Source: Symsagittifera roscoffensis | Lineage: Eukaryota; Xenacoelomorpha; Acoela; Convolutidae | Direction of reading: 5' to 3' | NCBI RefSeq assembly: GCF_963678635.1 | Contig: NC_087065.1 | Location: 59,918,754 to 59,982,753 of the forward strand | Length of the DNA stretch: 64,000 bases | Shown here: one piece after another, positions 24,701-36,700 of the stretch | Position numbering within the stretch: position 1 is the stretch's first letter | How the letters are laid out: every line of letters starts with the position of its first letter | Position numbers and translations under genes: made by a program | The notes under the pieces: generated by a model | The model's database searches: none | What the model was told of the DNA's origin: nothing | The model's input: only the letters and a program-made list of their open reading frames with translations

Positions 24701-27700
24701 TAACACGACCAAAAAGCAGCTCTATCAAGTTAAATAAGAAAAAGTAGAAATCAGCCTCGAATTAGCAAAAACTCGGCTGCGTGAAGAACTCGAATCTACG
24801 ACCTATTGCAAATCGAAGTTTTTGAGTCTCACTCACTATCCCCTCAGCCACTCAAGCTTAACAACCGACAAACACTAGACACTAATAAATCAACTACATA
24901 TGCTAACAATTTACCAATGCGATTCAGCATCAAATACAAATCGACTCAATTTTGCTATTAAAAACTTGGAAAATAACAAATTTTTATATTCAATTATTGT
25001 TTGCAATTAAAGGCATCTACACTAACTTTGCATGTAACAAATTGCAAGGCATAAAGCCACATTATGTATAAATTGTGCATTTCAAAAAATTACGAATTAT
25101 ATTGAAATAGAAAATGTCTGAAATCATGTGTTTTTGTTGTGATGATGTTTGAAATAAATAGCTTTTTTTTTGGTTTATTTGAAGAACTAAAAATGCAATA
25201 ACTGTATTAATTTAAAATTAATCGAATGTCAAAGCACATGCTATTAAAGCTGTAAAGGTGCCCCACCATTATTGGGGAGCTGAACCATAAAAGTGCCGCA
25301 CCACTATGTGCGACTTAGGTTGGAAAAAAAGAAGGTTCGTAATAATACACTAGCTTCGCAAGTGTAAAAACAGAAGAAAATGCTGGTTCTTCTGCTCTTC
25401 TATATTTCGGTTTTGCAATCATGGTCATTGAAACAAGCAGAAAATTCTGAATTTTAGGATATTTTTGTTCGCCGAAAATATTTCCGCTCAATCATTGGTT
25501 GCTTTTAAATGGAATACTATAGGGCAGAAAGTTGTGCATGGAGTTTGTAGAAATAGTGGAAAAGATTGAAGTTTTCTCTTAAACTCTGATTTGTATTGAG
25601 CGTTTTTTTTTGGCAGATGTTTTTTCATGGGTTCAGTAGAAAAGGCAAAAATCTTAAATTTTTTCACAACTCCGGGTCATTTTTGAGCTGAGAATTTTTG
25701 AACCGAATTTGGCAAAAAAAAACAGATAAGTTGGAAATATTGCATGAATTTTTGATTAGTTGTAGCGGAATTGTTATAAGCCAGTAAACTATCTATGAGT
25801 TGGGCAAAATAAATTTATGGAAATTTCCGCCCATTAAATGGTTAATTTTTAGCTGAACTTTTATGGGCCCAAAACAATGGAACCAAGATAAGCAGAAAAA
25901 ATGGGTTTCTTGGAATTTTCTTCTCACTCCATGGTTAGTTTTGAAAGCTACTGTTGATGGCCGGGAAGTTATTTATAAGATGGGCCAGAAAAGCGGATGA
26001 GCCAGATGCATTTCAATAGGGGGAAATAGTTAATAAGGTACAAAGTTCTTATATGCTTAACTGTTCAATTCTTTCTTTATACGGGGGGGGGGGGGGGGGG
26101 GGGGGGTTGGGGATTCGTTACACGGTAGCACCATAGGGGGGTCTAATAGTTAACAAGATCCAATCAAAATGCTGATCTCGCGTGATATCCCTCAAAATCA
26201 GGCGCGGATCTAGGAATTTCTCGAGGTGGGGCTGATTTTCAAAAACTTTTTGAAAACTTTGTCGACCTTTTTTTATGTCGACCAAATTGATTTTCTGAGC
26301 CCTCCCAAATCACTAAAAAAGACCCTAATTTGACAAAATTTTCTGCGCCGCAGGCGAATTTGTAAAAAAAAACAGGCCAAAAAAGGCGTTTCTATGCACT
26401 TTTTGGAAAATTTAGACCAAAAAAATGCGTTTTTTCGGCGCGCGCTCCCTTCTCAAAATTAGTATAGATTGGCGCCAAAGGAACCTTAAGAAAAATTTTA
26501 AGGTCAGTCAGCCAAAAACGGATATGTCAAAATAGTACCCCCCCCCCCCCCCCCCTCCAAATCCGCTACTGCTCAAAATTAGTGTATATTGGCGCCGTTA
26601 GAAAAAATGTAGCTCCTTGAATTTAGCGTTGCAAGCGGATGAGATGGTCAAATTTGGACACAGCTCCCTGATTTTGGATCTATATTATTTCTAGCTTCAA
26701 ACTGACAACATCATTAGACCACATTTTGACTGGAGTGCCGCACCTCACATTTAACTGTTCTGCTAACTGAAAAAAGTAGTACTTATTAAAATTGGTGCAA
26801 CAGCTGCACGTATTTAGTTCTCTGTTTTAAAACTCGAAAAACCTTGCTTATTTTAGCGATAAAAACTATTCAAATATAGACTCATAAGTTCCGCCTCCTT
26901 TTAAAACACGCACCAGGATTCATTTTACAAAAAGTTGGAGAGGGTGTCATTACTATCATCAATGTATTATATGCTTTAGTAATTTTAAGGGCACGGTTCG
27001 TCACAAGCGGCCATATAAGGGAAAGTTATGACATTTTATTCTTGATTTTTTTTATGTGCCTAATTGAAAAAATACACTTTTTATATCAAACACTGTTTTT
27101 GAAGTTGAGGCCGGGAATCTATTGTTAACTAAGGAGCTTTGATTGACAACCTCTGGTTCTTCTTCGTTATTTTTGTAATTACCATCCCCCAAGTCGGAAA
27201 TGGGGGAAAGTCGTTACAAAATACAAAATTCGTTTATGCTTAACCGTTGAATTAGGTTTTTATAGGGGTTGATATTCATAATAAGTACTACAGGGGTGGA
27301 AATAGTAAAAGTTTTTCGAATTTCGCTTTTAAAGTGAATGTTTTTTGGTCATTGCGATCGTTTCAGACGCGTACCATCCGCAGATGGCGGACAACCACAA
27401 CGAAGTGATAGCGAGACTGTACACCAAAGTTCACAGAGTGTTCACGAAGTACTGGGTGGTGATGTGTGTGGCCATGTTCCTCATCGTTTCTCTGGAGGAC
27501 GACAACGTAGTCGCCTACAAGATTATATACATGATACTCTTCCTCGCATTCGTCGCACTATACGGGGTAGGATACTAAACAGATAGATAGATCCCAAAAT
27601 TAAATTCAAAGCCTTAGATCCGAAGTAAAAGTTGCCAGATAAAATTCAAAGTTAGTTTAGGTCTGAAGTTATATTCAAAGTTAGTTTAGACGATATCTTC

Positions 27701-30700
27701 ACAAGGGAAAGGACCAGCATACAAGCTGTTCAGTTTATCGCGGAGAACCGCTGTTGTTTCCCTGCTTAAAAGAACTACATGCATTATTTTGGTGATTTTT
27801 CTGGGCTGTGTAATTTGCCTCACCCTCAAGCAACAAGCACGGATCATGGTGGGTCTCAACCACTTCGTAACCACTCCCTACCACTTCACTGCCACTCCCG
27901 ATGTCTGCGCTCATTTAGTTTTAACAGGATTTCAAACATCCGATTGATATGAATCGGCTTAAATTTTGTTCCATCTTTTCGATGAATAAACAAAGTCCCG
28001 GCAGGGCTCTATGTAGATAGCACACGGCAATCCGAGCACAGATTTTATTGCAATAAATAATCGAAAACAGAATTTTTTTAAAATGACATTTTTCAAAAAA
28101 TGCTAATTTGAAGACTCGTTTTCTTTAATTTGGAAACAACATGTTCAATTTTTTTTGGATCTGAGTAACGATTAAAACGGGTTTATAAAGATCACACACT
28201 TGACCAGCGAGCTTTTTTGGGGTAGTCAAAATTGTGTGGGAAAAACATCTCTACGGGAGTGGTCCGAACAAAAATTTTGAAATAACAAAATACATCCATA
28301 ATTATGTAAATTACTAGTCCTTTTGCAAACTAAATTAGATGTAACTGATAAGAATTGCATTGAAGGCGGACCTCATTCTACTACAAAATATAGAAAATTA
28401 TCACTACTCTTTTGTGTTTTTTTTTCAATCTCCCTATCTAAAAAAAAATAAGGAAATTTTTGGACCGAAAGAAAAAATTGTTTGAAGTTTTTGTTCGATT
28501 TTCAAAATTTTTAAAGTTGTTTTATTTTTTTTTCTGTAGACGTTAGGGTCATTAAATTATGTTTTACTTGCTAACGAACTGCTTATAATTGTTTTTGTTT
28601 GAATTTAATTTATCAAAAAAACTCTCACCAATGTTTTGATACAAGGGTTTAAAGTTTTAGTCAACCATCTGTCACATACTGATGCAATAAATAGTTCATT
28701 TTTGCTGACTTTGGCTTGAAACTTTTCAAACATGCTTTTTTTCAATTTTTTAAATTAAATTGATTGGTTTTTAGGGGAGTTTTGGCTGAAAAGGTTTACA
28801 TGTAGCGGAGATTTGTTATCTGAGTTGTGTTTGCATTTAGCTGAATTCTGATTTTCAGTAATTAAGTAAAAGACACCTCCTAAGCCATGTTTTTTATCTC
28901 GCTCGCTATTTGCTAGTAATTTGATAGGTATACGGAGCGTTGAAAAATACCGAACTACAAGTGTCCAAAAAATCGAGAGATTTTCGGAATAAAAAATCCA
29001 TACTCTTTTGAACTAGTTTTTTCAGCAGCAGTTTCTTCTGGAAAAAAGCGTAGATTTTGAGGCATTGGCCACGTATCTAGACTTTTTTTTAAAACTTAGG
29101 CAATTAGGATACATTTATTGCCAATGACACTTTCAACATTGCGCCAGAGCTGTTTACTCAAGTTTGAAAATTGATTTTCGATTTTTTGAAAACCAAAATT
29201 TTGTTGGTTTTTGCTTTCTTCTCCAGCAAAAATTAAATTTCCTACATAAAAATTGGCATTAAATCTGGAACACAACAAGTGGTCATTTTCATAACAATTT
29301 TTGGGTTTTCGTAAAAAACAGAAGCAAGAACAAAAATTTTGAAACTTTCCTCGAAATTTTTTAATATGGGATATAATCCACTAAAAGCTAAGGAAAAAGA
29401 CAAAAAAGGAGACAATAGCTGTATTTAATAGAGGCATATGAAGCTTTCCAAGTTCAGTTTAAATGTGACTTCTGCTCTTCGCAGAGAGTCTATGAAAAGC
29501 TATCCAGCCCGTCAGTTTCGCTTATTTCCTCATATTCTAGACTGACTTGATTTGATGAGCGAAGCTCTTTTTTGCTACTCAAGGCCGTTTTTTTCGTCTA
29601 GAATTTTCACGTGCTAGTACTTTGCAGCCACACTGGGTCAGGCTGTGATAGACTTGATGCTAGAGGTCAAGTGAGACCTCGTCCTCGCACAATATCATTA
29701 CCATGGCAGAGATCGATTACACGATCTGGCGATATTAAGTGTCTTCAGTATTTTTTTTCTTTGTTGGGCATGTTGAAAGAAAAAATTCGGTAATGTGAAC
29801 TATTTTTTTGTGCACTGTTGTACTTCGGCAGTGTTGTACAGTCAGGTGAATATGCCCTGTTCAATCAATGCGTGTCACCACCGGGGCAAATAAAATAATG
29901 TTCCGTTTAACCAGTTGTGTATTTTAATCAAGTAATTGATTCATATGTAAACATTTTGCGAGAAAACACATGTCTAGCAGATCATACTATAAATCAAAAG
30001 TTGCTGAAATCAGACCGAAAATTGCAAAAATTGTAGCAATGCAGAGCCCATGCATCGAGGGAATTTTCATACTACGGAATTGCTTATGACAATTACATTT
30101 TGATTTCCGGGATTGCCCATCAAAAAAATATGTTAGTGATCAGAAATGACGTTTGCTGCTTTCATTTTGTTGTATTCCCGGCTTGCCTGCCATAGAACAT
30201 TATTGGCAACCATACAAAATCGTTGATGGACATATGTAAACTCTACCAAAAAACCTAATGTTTACATGTAAAACAATTGCCTCTTCTCGCAGTTTTCTGA
30301 GCCCACTTGGGGAGTTTTTGTATTCAATGCATCAGCATATCAAACAATCTGAAAACTAGAAAACTTTTTCAGTGTAGATATTCCAGTGAAGCAAACTGCT
30401 GCGTCAACGCCGGAAAGTTCTTAAGTTTCAGTTTAAACTTTCTAAATCAAATTATTTAATTTTGGGATTCTGAATAGATAATTAATTTAAAAACTGAAGC
30501 TGATTTTTTAGGCTTTAAAGTAACATCTTCGCCCCAAATGCTTTGAAGGGGAAGATCTTAATTGGGTTCTGATTTGCAATTTTGAGCCAATCAGAATTAA
30601 GTGTTTTAGCTCAGAGCTAAACAATCTTAAAACAAAATATATAGTGTGGGGTCGGGTCGAGAATAATCACTTGATTATGAATGAAATTATTTAGTCAAAC

Positions 30701-33700
30701 GGTCTATAAAAATTTTAAGAGCCGTCTCACTAAATTATATACAGTTCGATCAGCGTCTTAATTCACTTTTCTTAATAGTTGGGCCGAATAAGTGAAAAGA
30801 ACCCCTTGAGTTTTTAGATTTCGTTCTCCGTGTGGCGTCGTGCAATGGCCGGATTCTGGTGGGTGACTGTGATCTACTCCATCCTGGTGCTCTTAACAGT
30901 CTACACATACCAGTTCAAATCCTTCCCTCGCTACTGGAAGAAAATCACCCACCTGGACGACGCCGAATTAAAGGCACTCGGTTTGGAACAGCACAACACT
31001 TCGGGTCTGTTCACGAAGCTACTGACCCCGACTCTGTTCGTGTTAGTGTGCAATATACAACTGCACTACTTTCATGAACCTCTACTGAGGATGACGAGAA
31101 TTTCATACGACGACGAGTAAGTATATTCAGCTCTAATTTAAGATATTGGCTCTACTACATGCAATTTTTGTGGTAAATTTTTTTAAATTTCTTTTTTTTT
31201 AAATGTAATATAGTCTTTTAAATGTTTCAGAATAGCTGTTTTTTTATTTGACTCACTCGAGCAAAGTGTATAACCGGCTCTGACAAGAGATAAACGATAG
31301 ATCACAAGTTAAAGCTCAAAATGTTAATTTCAATGCACCATCAATTATGTGACAGTGATCTAGACAGTTTTTAAATTAGAAACCTTAAGATTCTGCAATA
31401 GAAGATAAATAAATAAGTAGCAATCGGCTAAAAGTTTCATTTGTTAGATTTCTACAAAAGGAACTAATGTAAATATAATTTAGATTATAACAGAGTTTCA
31501 TGAAAAAATTAGAAAAACATTTATTTCAGTCATGGATTCAAAAATCGGATTCGAAAAGGTCAATCCATATCGGCCAATCATCAAAATCATATTACACAAT
31601 CAAACCACATTAATGACCAAGTTCGTCCTAAACGTGAGTAAATTTTTTCAACAACTTTGGTAAGATGTTGTTGTACCGATTGCTGTAGATTAAATGTAAT
31701 TTGATTTCTAGGCGTTTTTAACCGACTCTTATTGTCATTCACTTAAGTCGCCAAGCAAGCACCAACAACAAGAAAAAAAAGTCCCGTGTTTTGAAAAATA
31801 CAACTGATAATAAAATCTAATCTTACCTCTTTAATTTCTTGAAAATCTGCTTTTTCTTATTCATTTCAATCAATGAATGATTGCGAGCCTTTTGTGCTAT
31901 TTTTCTGGTTATTATAAGGACCATTGATTAACAGTGGAAGTGATACACATGCTCGACAGTTCTTAGGCTGTTTTTCTTCTACTCCATTTACTTTTTGCTC
32001 TTCTTACTATTATATTTATTGTAATCTAGACAAAGATAGTTCTACCACCACCAGTCAAGTAGGTGGGGGAACAGGGGAAAGTAGAGGGGGAGGAGGGGGG
32101 AGGAAGCAGAGTCGAAGTGCCGAGTGGCTGCTTGAGAGTGTGTGGCTGGGCAGGGTGCAGACTACCTGGACCCAGATTGGAAACTTCTGGTGGAGACTGC
32201 TGGAGCTGCACATGATTAAACTGTTGTGTTGTATGGGCATGCTCGTGTCTGTCAGAGATGTGAGTTGATTGTTGTCGTGTACACTTCATTTAAAAGATGG
32301 AAAAAACAATTCCAATACATTTCATGATTTTTTCGAGCATGAACGAGAGCAGTGATATAATAAATGCTGCTAGCTTCCATATTTTTATATAAACCCTGAT
32401 GCGTGGGAGATCTTTATGATCTGTTAGTTCAAATCGGTTTGCTTAATCTTCTGTACAACTACGCAGAATTTACTAAATTTGATCTCACTTGTTGAATTTG
32501 TTAGTGAAACTGTCAGGTGACCTCTTGACCTTTTTCAGCTACTTTGGATCCTACTTAGTAACCCCTAAGTTAGGCAATTTTCAGTGACCCCCCAAGTTAT
32601 TTGGAACCCCTAAGTTAGGCAATTTTCAATTACTGGTGAGTTAGAACCGAGGTGGTTAACTCATAGAGTAATTTCGGATAGGGTACACCGTCTGCTCGTC
32701 ACGCTATCTTATTTTCGGCCGGATAGATTCGTGCAACTTCTTAGTCTAATACCGATCCTAATCTTACTCTTATACTATCTAGTCTCAGGTTGTTTAACTA
32801 GTCTCTGCTAGGCTCAATAGATCTAGGGTATACTGGTTTATTGCGGTTGCTGAAGTGCTCGGGAGAGTCCAACTAATTTCTAAGTTAAATTCAAATCTCT
32901 CTGGTGCTGAAATTACAAGTAACTTCAGCACTTACAAATAAGTGGGTTGTTAGTTAGATGGATCATGATTGGTTAATATTAAATACTTTACATTGGTAAA
33001 ACATTTAATTTATCCAATCATAAAATATAGTTTAGATCAGGTTCCACCCATCCGGGTTTTACAGAGTTTTTTAGAACAGTTCTTCTGTAATTCAAGGATG
33101 GATGATGGACGTTGGTATTTGGTGAACATCATAATTTTCTTCCGCTTCTTCTTTGTTAAAGAAGTTTCAGGAAGCTGGAGTTAGGGACATAAGACGTTGT
33201 GTTCTTCTTGTGACAACGACTGAGTCTCTGCAACAAAATCAATTCTGATTTCAGAATGGTTGGCTATGTCAGGTTTTTCTGTTCTTCGGGGAGAACTTCT
33301 TTTGTGTCTGATCTAGCTTGGGAATGGCGTGGAGATTGTGCGTGGAGGGGATGCCTGGTTACTCGGATCTGTACGTACACTTGGGTCATCGAGGTGGTCA
33401 TTGGTCTAGTTCAATGAAGTCCTTTTCTGCGAAGTCAAGTCGTACTCTAAATCCTTTGAGTTGTGATTGTGAGTGGCATATCGATTGTGGTTGGTCATTC
33501 TCTCTCGAGTGTAGCGGGGTCGTTTTGTCTTTGGATGTTCGTCCTTGGTGTTGTATTCTGATCTATGTATTGCATAATGTAATTTACATTTTATAAAACA
33601 TTTATTAGTTTAATATTTTTTAGTTATGATTTTAGTTAGTTGTTTTCACAAAAGCTTTTTGTTTTAGTTCGGTTATTTTGAAGAGTTACTCACACTTGAG

Positions 33701-36700
33701 TAGCTCTTATTAAAAATAGTGGTGTGGTCACAAAGCGTGGATATAGCGCGGTGGGTTAGGCCGGCTATAGAGCATGCTCAGGACGTCCTTCCTGGTGGGT
33801 TAGGCCAGGAGTGGGAGTATGATTTCATGCGGTTTTTGTGAGGGGTCCTGTTATGTGACAACGTTTTATGTTGGGTTTGTTGTGGTTTTTCTTATGTCTT
33901 GTTGGTTATGTCCTTTTTCCAAAAATCAAATTGTTCGTGGTATGGGTTTGTCTTTCGACTTTTTTGTGTTTTATTATTTCTTTCTTAGACTTTATAATAG
34001 TCTTCAAAAGAATAAATTATCCAGTTTTAAACTGGGTTAATCCGGTTTGGGTACCGTTGGTTTCCTTTTCTTAGTCATGCTGTTATTCTATGATTTGTGG
34101 TATTTAGTAAGCTGCGTTGGTTAGTTTTGTTTAGTATATGATTCCTTTCCAACCGGGTTAAAGGAAAGTTTGAAACATGTTATTATATGTTAGAGTTGTT
34201 GAGTGTGAAAACTTGAAACTGAAATTCATTATTTTAAACAATTCTTCGTGGGCGAGCTTGTGCGAGTGTGGATAGAATTTCTGTGCGAATGAATGAAAAT
34301 ATCAAAAGGTTAGTACTGCAATTGCATTTTATTAATTTACTGCATAGAATTTGGAAATTTACTGCTAGTTATGGGGGAATTTTAAGTTACAAATTTTCAT
34401 CATAATTAAATTTACTGCTTGTGGGGAAAATTTTAGAAATGAATTTACTGCATTGGTATTAAATTTATAAATTTATAAGTGTAAGAGATTAATAGAATTT
34501 TTGAAATCTGTTTGATGAAATTTGCGATTTTTATTTGTCTTTTGTGGTTTTTGTAGGTGATTGTCGGATGAAGGCTAAAAATCTAAAGAAAACATGGATA
34601 AAGAATGGTGAGTTTTTAATATTTTAATTAGTTAGTAATATTCATTTAATTCATACTTACCTGTTAGTCGTCGGGGAAAAAACCGTGGGGGAAGATGTCG
34701 TGAATTAGTTCTGAAGTTGTTAGTAGTTTAGCTAAGATGCGGATGACATTTTTAGTTTGAAGCAGTGGCCAAAGCAATTGAAGTGCCTTAATAGTGGTTA
34801 GTTCTTCAGTGCCAACTGCAAACTCATAAGGTGTGTTTTGGATTAGATTATATAATTTGTGATTGAATTTAGTGTTGTGGATGAATTCTAAAATTGGGAT
34901 TTCTATGGGTTGTACAAACTCGTGCGGGAGAAGGAAGGGTCGGGATTCTTCGGCGTTGAAGGTCTTGGTGATTGGACAGAAGATGTACATTTGGGTTATG
35001 GGGTCATAATTACGAAGAATACCATGGAGGTTAGTGTCTTTAATACAATATGTGAAATTTAGGAAAAATGGTGAAGTGTATTTGGAATTAATGAATTGAA
35101 AACGATGGTGTGGTTGTCTAGAGGGTGTGTGTAGGTCAAAGTGATTTTGGATGAAGCGATAATAACTATATGTGTGGGTTTGTTTAGTGCGCAACATAAT
35201 ATCGTGTGAGCAGTGTAAATCTCTTTCGTGTGGTGCAAGGAAATGAAAGGTTAGTGAAAATATTTGGAAGCGTTCTTTAAAACTTTCGTATGCTTGTGTG
35301 TCTGTTAGTGCTTCTGAAATAATGTGATCAAACTTTCGGTCGAAAATGTTTAGTGTAAATATATATGGTGTCTTGATGAAAAATTTCTCAGTAATTTGTG
35401 GATTAGCGAAGCGATCGTCGTCTAAGAATTGATCTTGGTTAGCTCTGATGATGTTGTGATCATAGTATTCGAGTGTATATTCGTTAGCTCTAGGTGCAGT
35501 GTGTGTTTTTAGTGATTTTTTATATCCAACGTAAGTAAATTGTCTAGCGGTTAGTGGTGTAGTGAGTCGATATAGCATGTCCGTATTTCGCTCTATATCG
35601 ATGTGAGTGTTAGATAAAGGTAAGCAAAGAGGGTTAGTAAAATGATAATATGAGGTCCAAGAGAGAGTGGGCATTAAAACGTATTCATCTACAAAGTTGC
35701 GTGTTTCGTTAGTGTCGTGGGGGGTGTTTAAGGTGTATTGTGGGAATGAGGGTAAGGTGATGGCTAAAAATTCCTTTGTGTTAGTATGCTTGGGATGGTT
35801 GATGTATTCACGGGCTGTTCCTGGTTTTGCTGGGAAAGGATGGTTGGGGAACTTTCTTTTAAAAGTGCGGTAAGCTCTATTAGTGTTGAGTGAAGATTCA
35901 GTTGATGTGGATGATGGTGCTAATGATTCAGTATAATTTGAAGAGAGTGTAGGGGTAGGGGGGTTGGATGAATTTATTGTGGAGGAGATTTGGTTTATGG
36001 TTGGGGTATTAAGGTGGTAGGGTTGTTGTTGAAGGGTAATAAAATTATCTAGCTCTGGGGAGATTCGGGGGGTGTCTGGAGAATGAGATGATTGGTCAGA
36101 ATGGTATGAGGAGTAGGTTGGGGTAACTTGGGAAGCATAAGAGGGTGTGGGGGTGATTGGGTCAGGGTTATTGGATAATATGGGTTGAAAAGGGGGTTGA
36201 GAAAAATTAGAAGAGTTATGAAAATTATTGGATGGAGATGGTTCTGAGTCGGCAAATTCATCGGGGGTTTCAATATTCGGGTTATTGAGTTGTGAGATGG
36301 AATATAAAACTGAGATGTGTGAATTAGTGTCGGAATTCATGCCTGATGTTACATTACTAGATGGAAAATCGGGTGGCGGAAAAGCAAAAAGTGGTATTAT
36401 TGGGATTGGAGAGGTAAGATTGGTTGGGTGGGAATTTGATCGGTGTAGTGATCCAAGTTGGCGGCTCATCGTGGGCTAAAAAAATGATTATTTTGAGACT
36501 GAAAAGCGGTGGTATGGGGTTGTTCAATAATTTGTTCATAAGTATTATCATCTTGTGACTGGTGTGTCATTATATGTTGAATGGGACTTTGTGATGTGGT
36601 GAGTCGAAAATTTGGATTATGTGTGATGGCTAAGTTTCGAAAATTTCGTGGGACTAGGGATAGTGGATGGTTATTTGGTAGGGGTGGTAATTGTGGTGCC

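Larger units (their letters stand above)
17579..27366. other. Intron 8, 9.8 kb, repeat-rich
   Basis: I see no gene. It holds a cluster of three tRNA-like SINE units (17985-19015), family B MITEs (19532-19959, 26199-26571 and a fragment near 23985-24125), a possible family A 5' end at 20804, a diverged duplication (21538-21850 and 23425-23745) around a family A element (22358-22873), a family E repeat (24690-25330) and a 24-bp poly-G run (26083-26106). Confidence 0.7.

Noticed and set aside
24278-24703. 141-codon + strand ORF rich in Phe
   Set aside because: Low-complexity T-rich DNA gives long Phe runs; no domain is seen, and it overlaps the edge of the family E repeat. Likely chance.
33318-33596. 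92-codon + strand ORF next to the LTR
   Set aside because: It lies on the strand opposite to all element genes, in the 3' non-coding region, with no recognisable domain.
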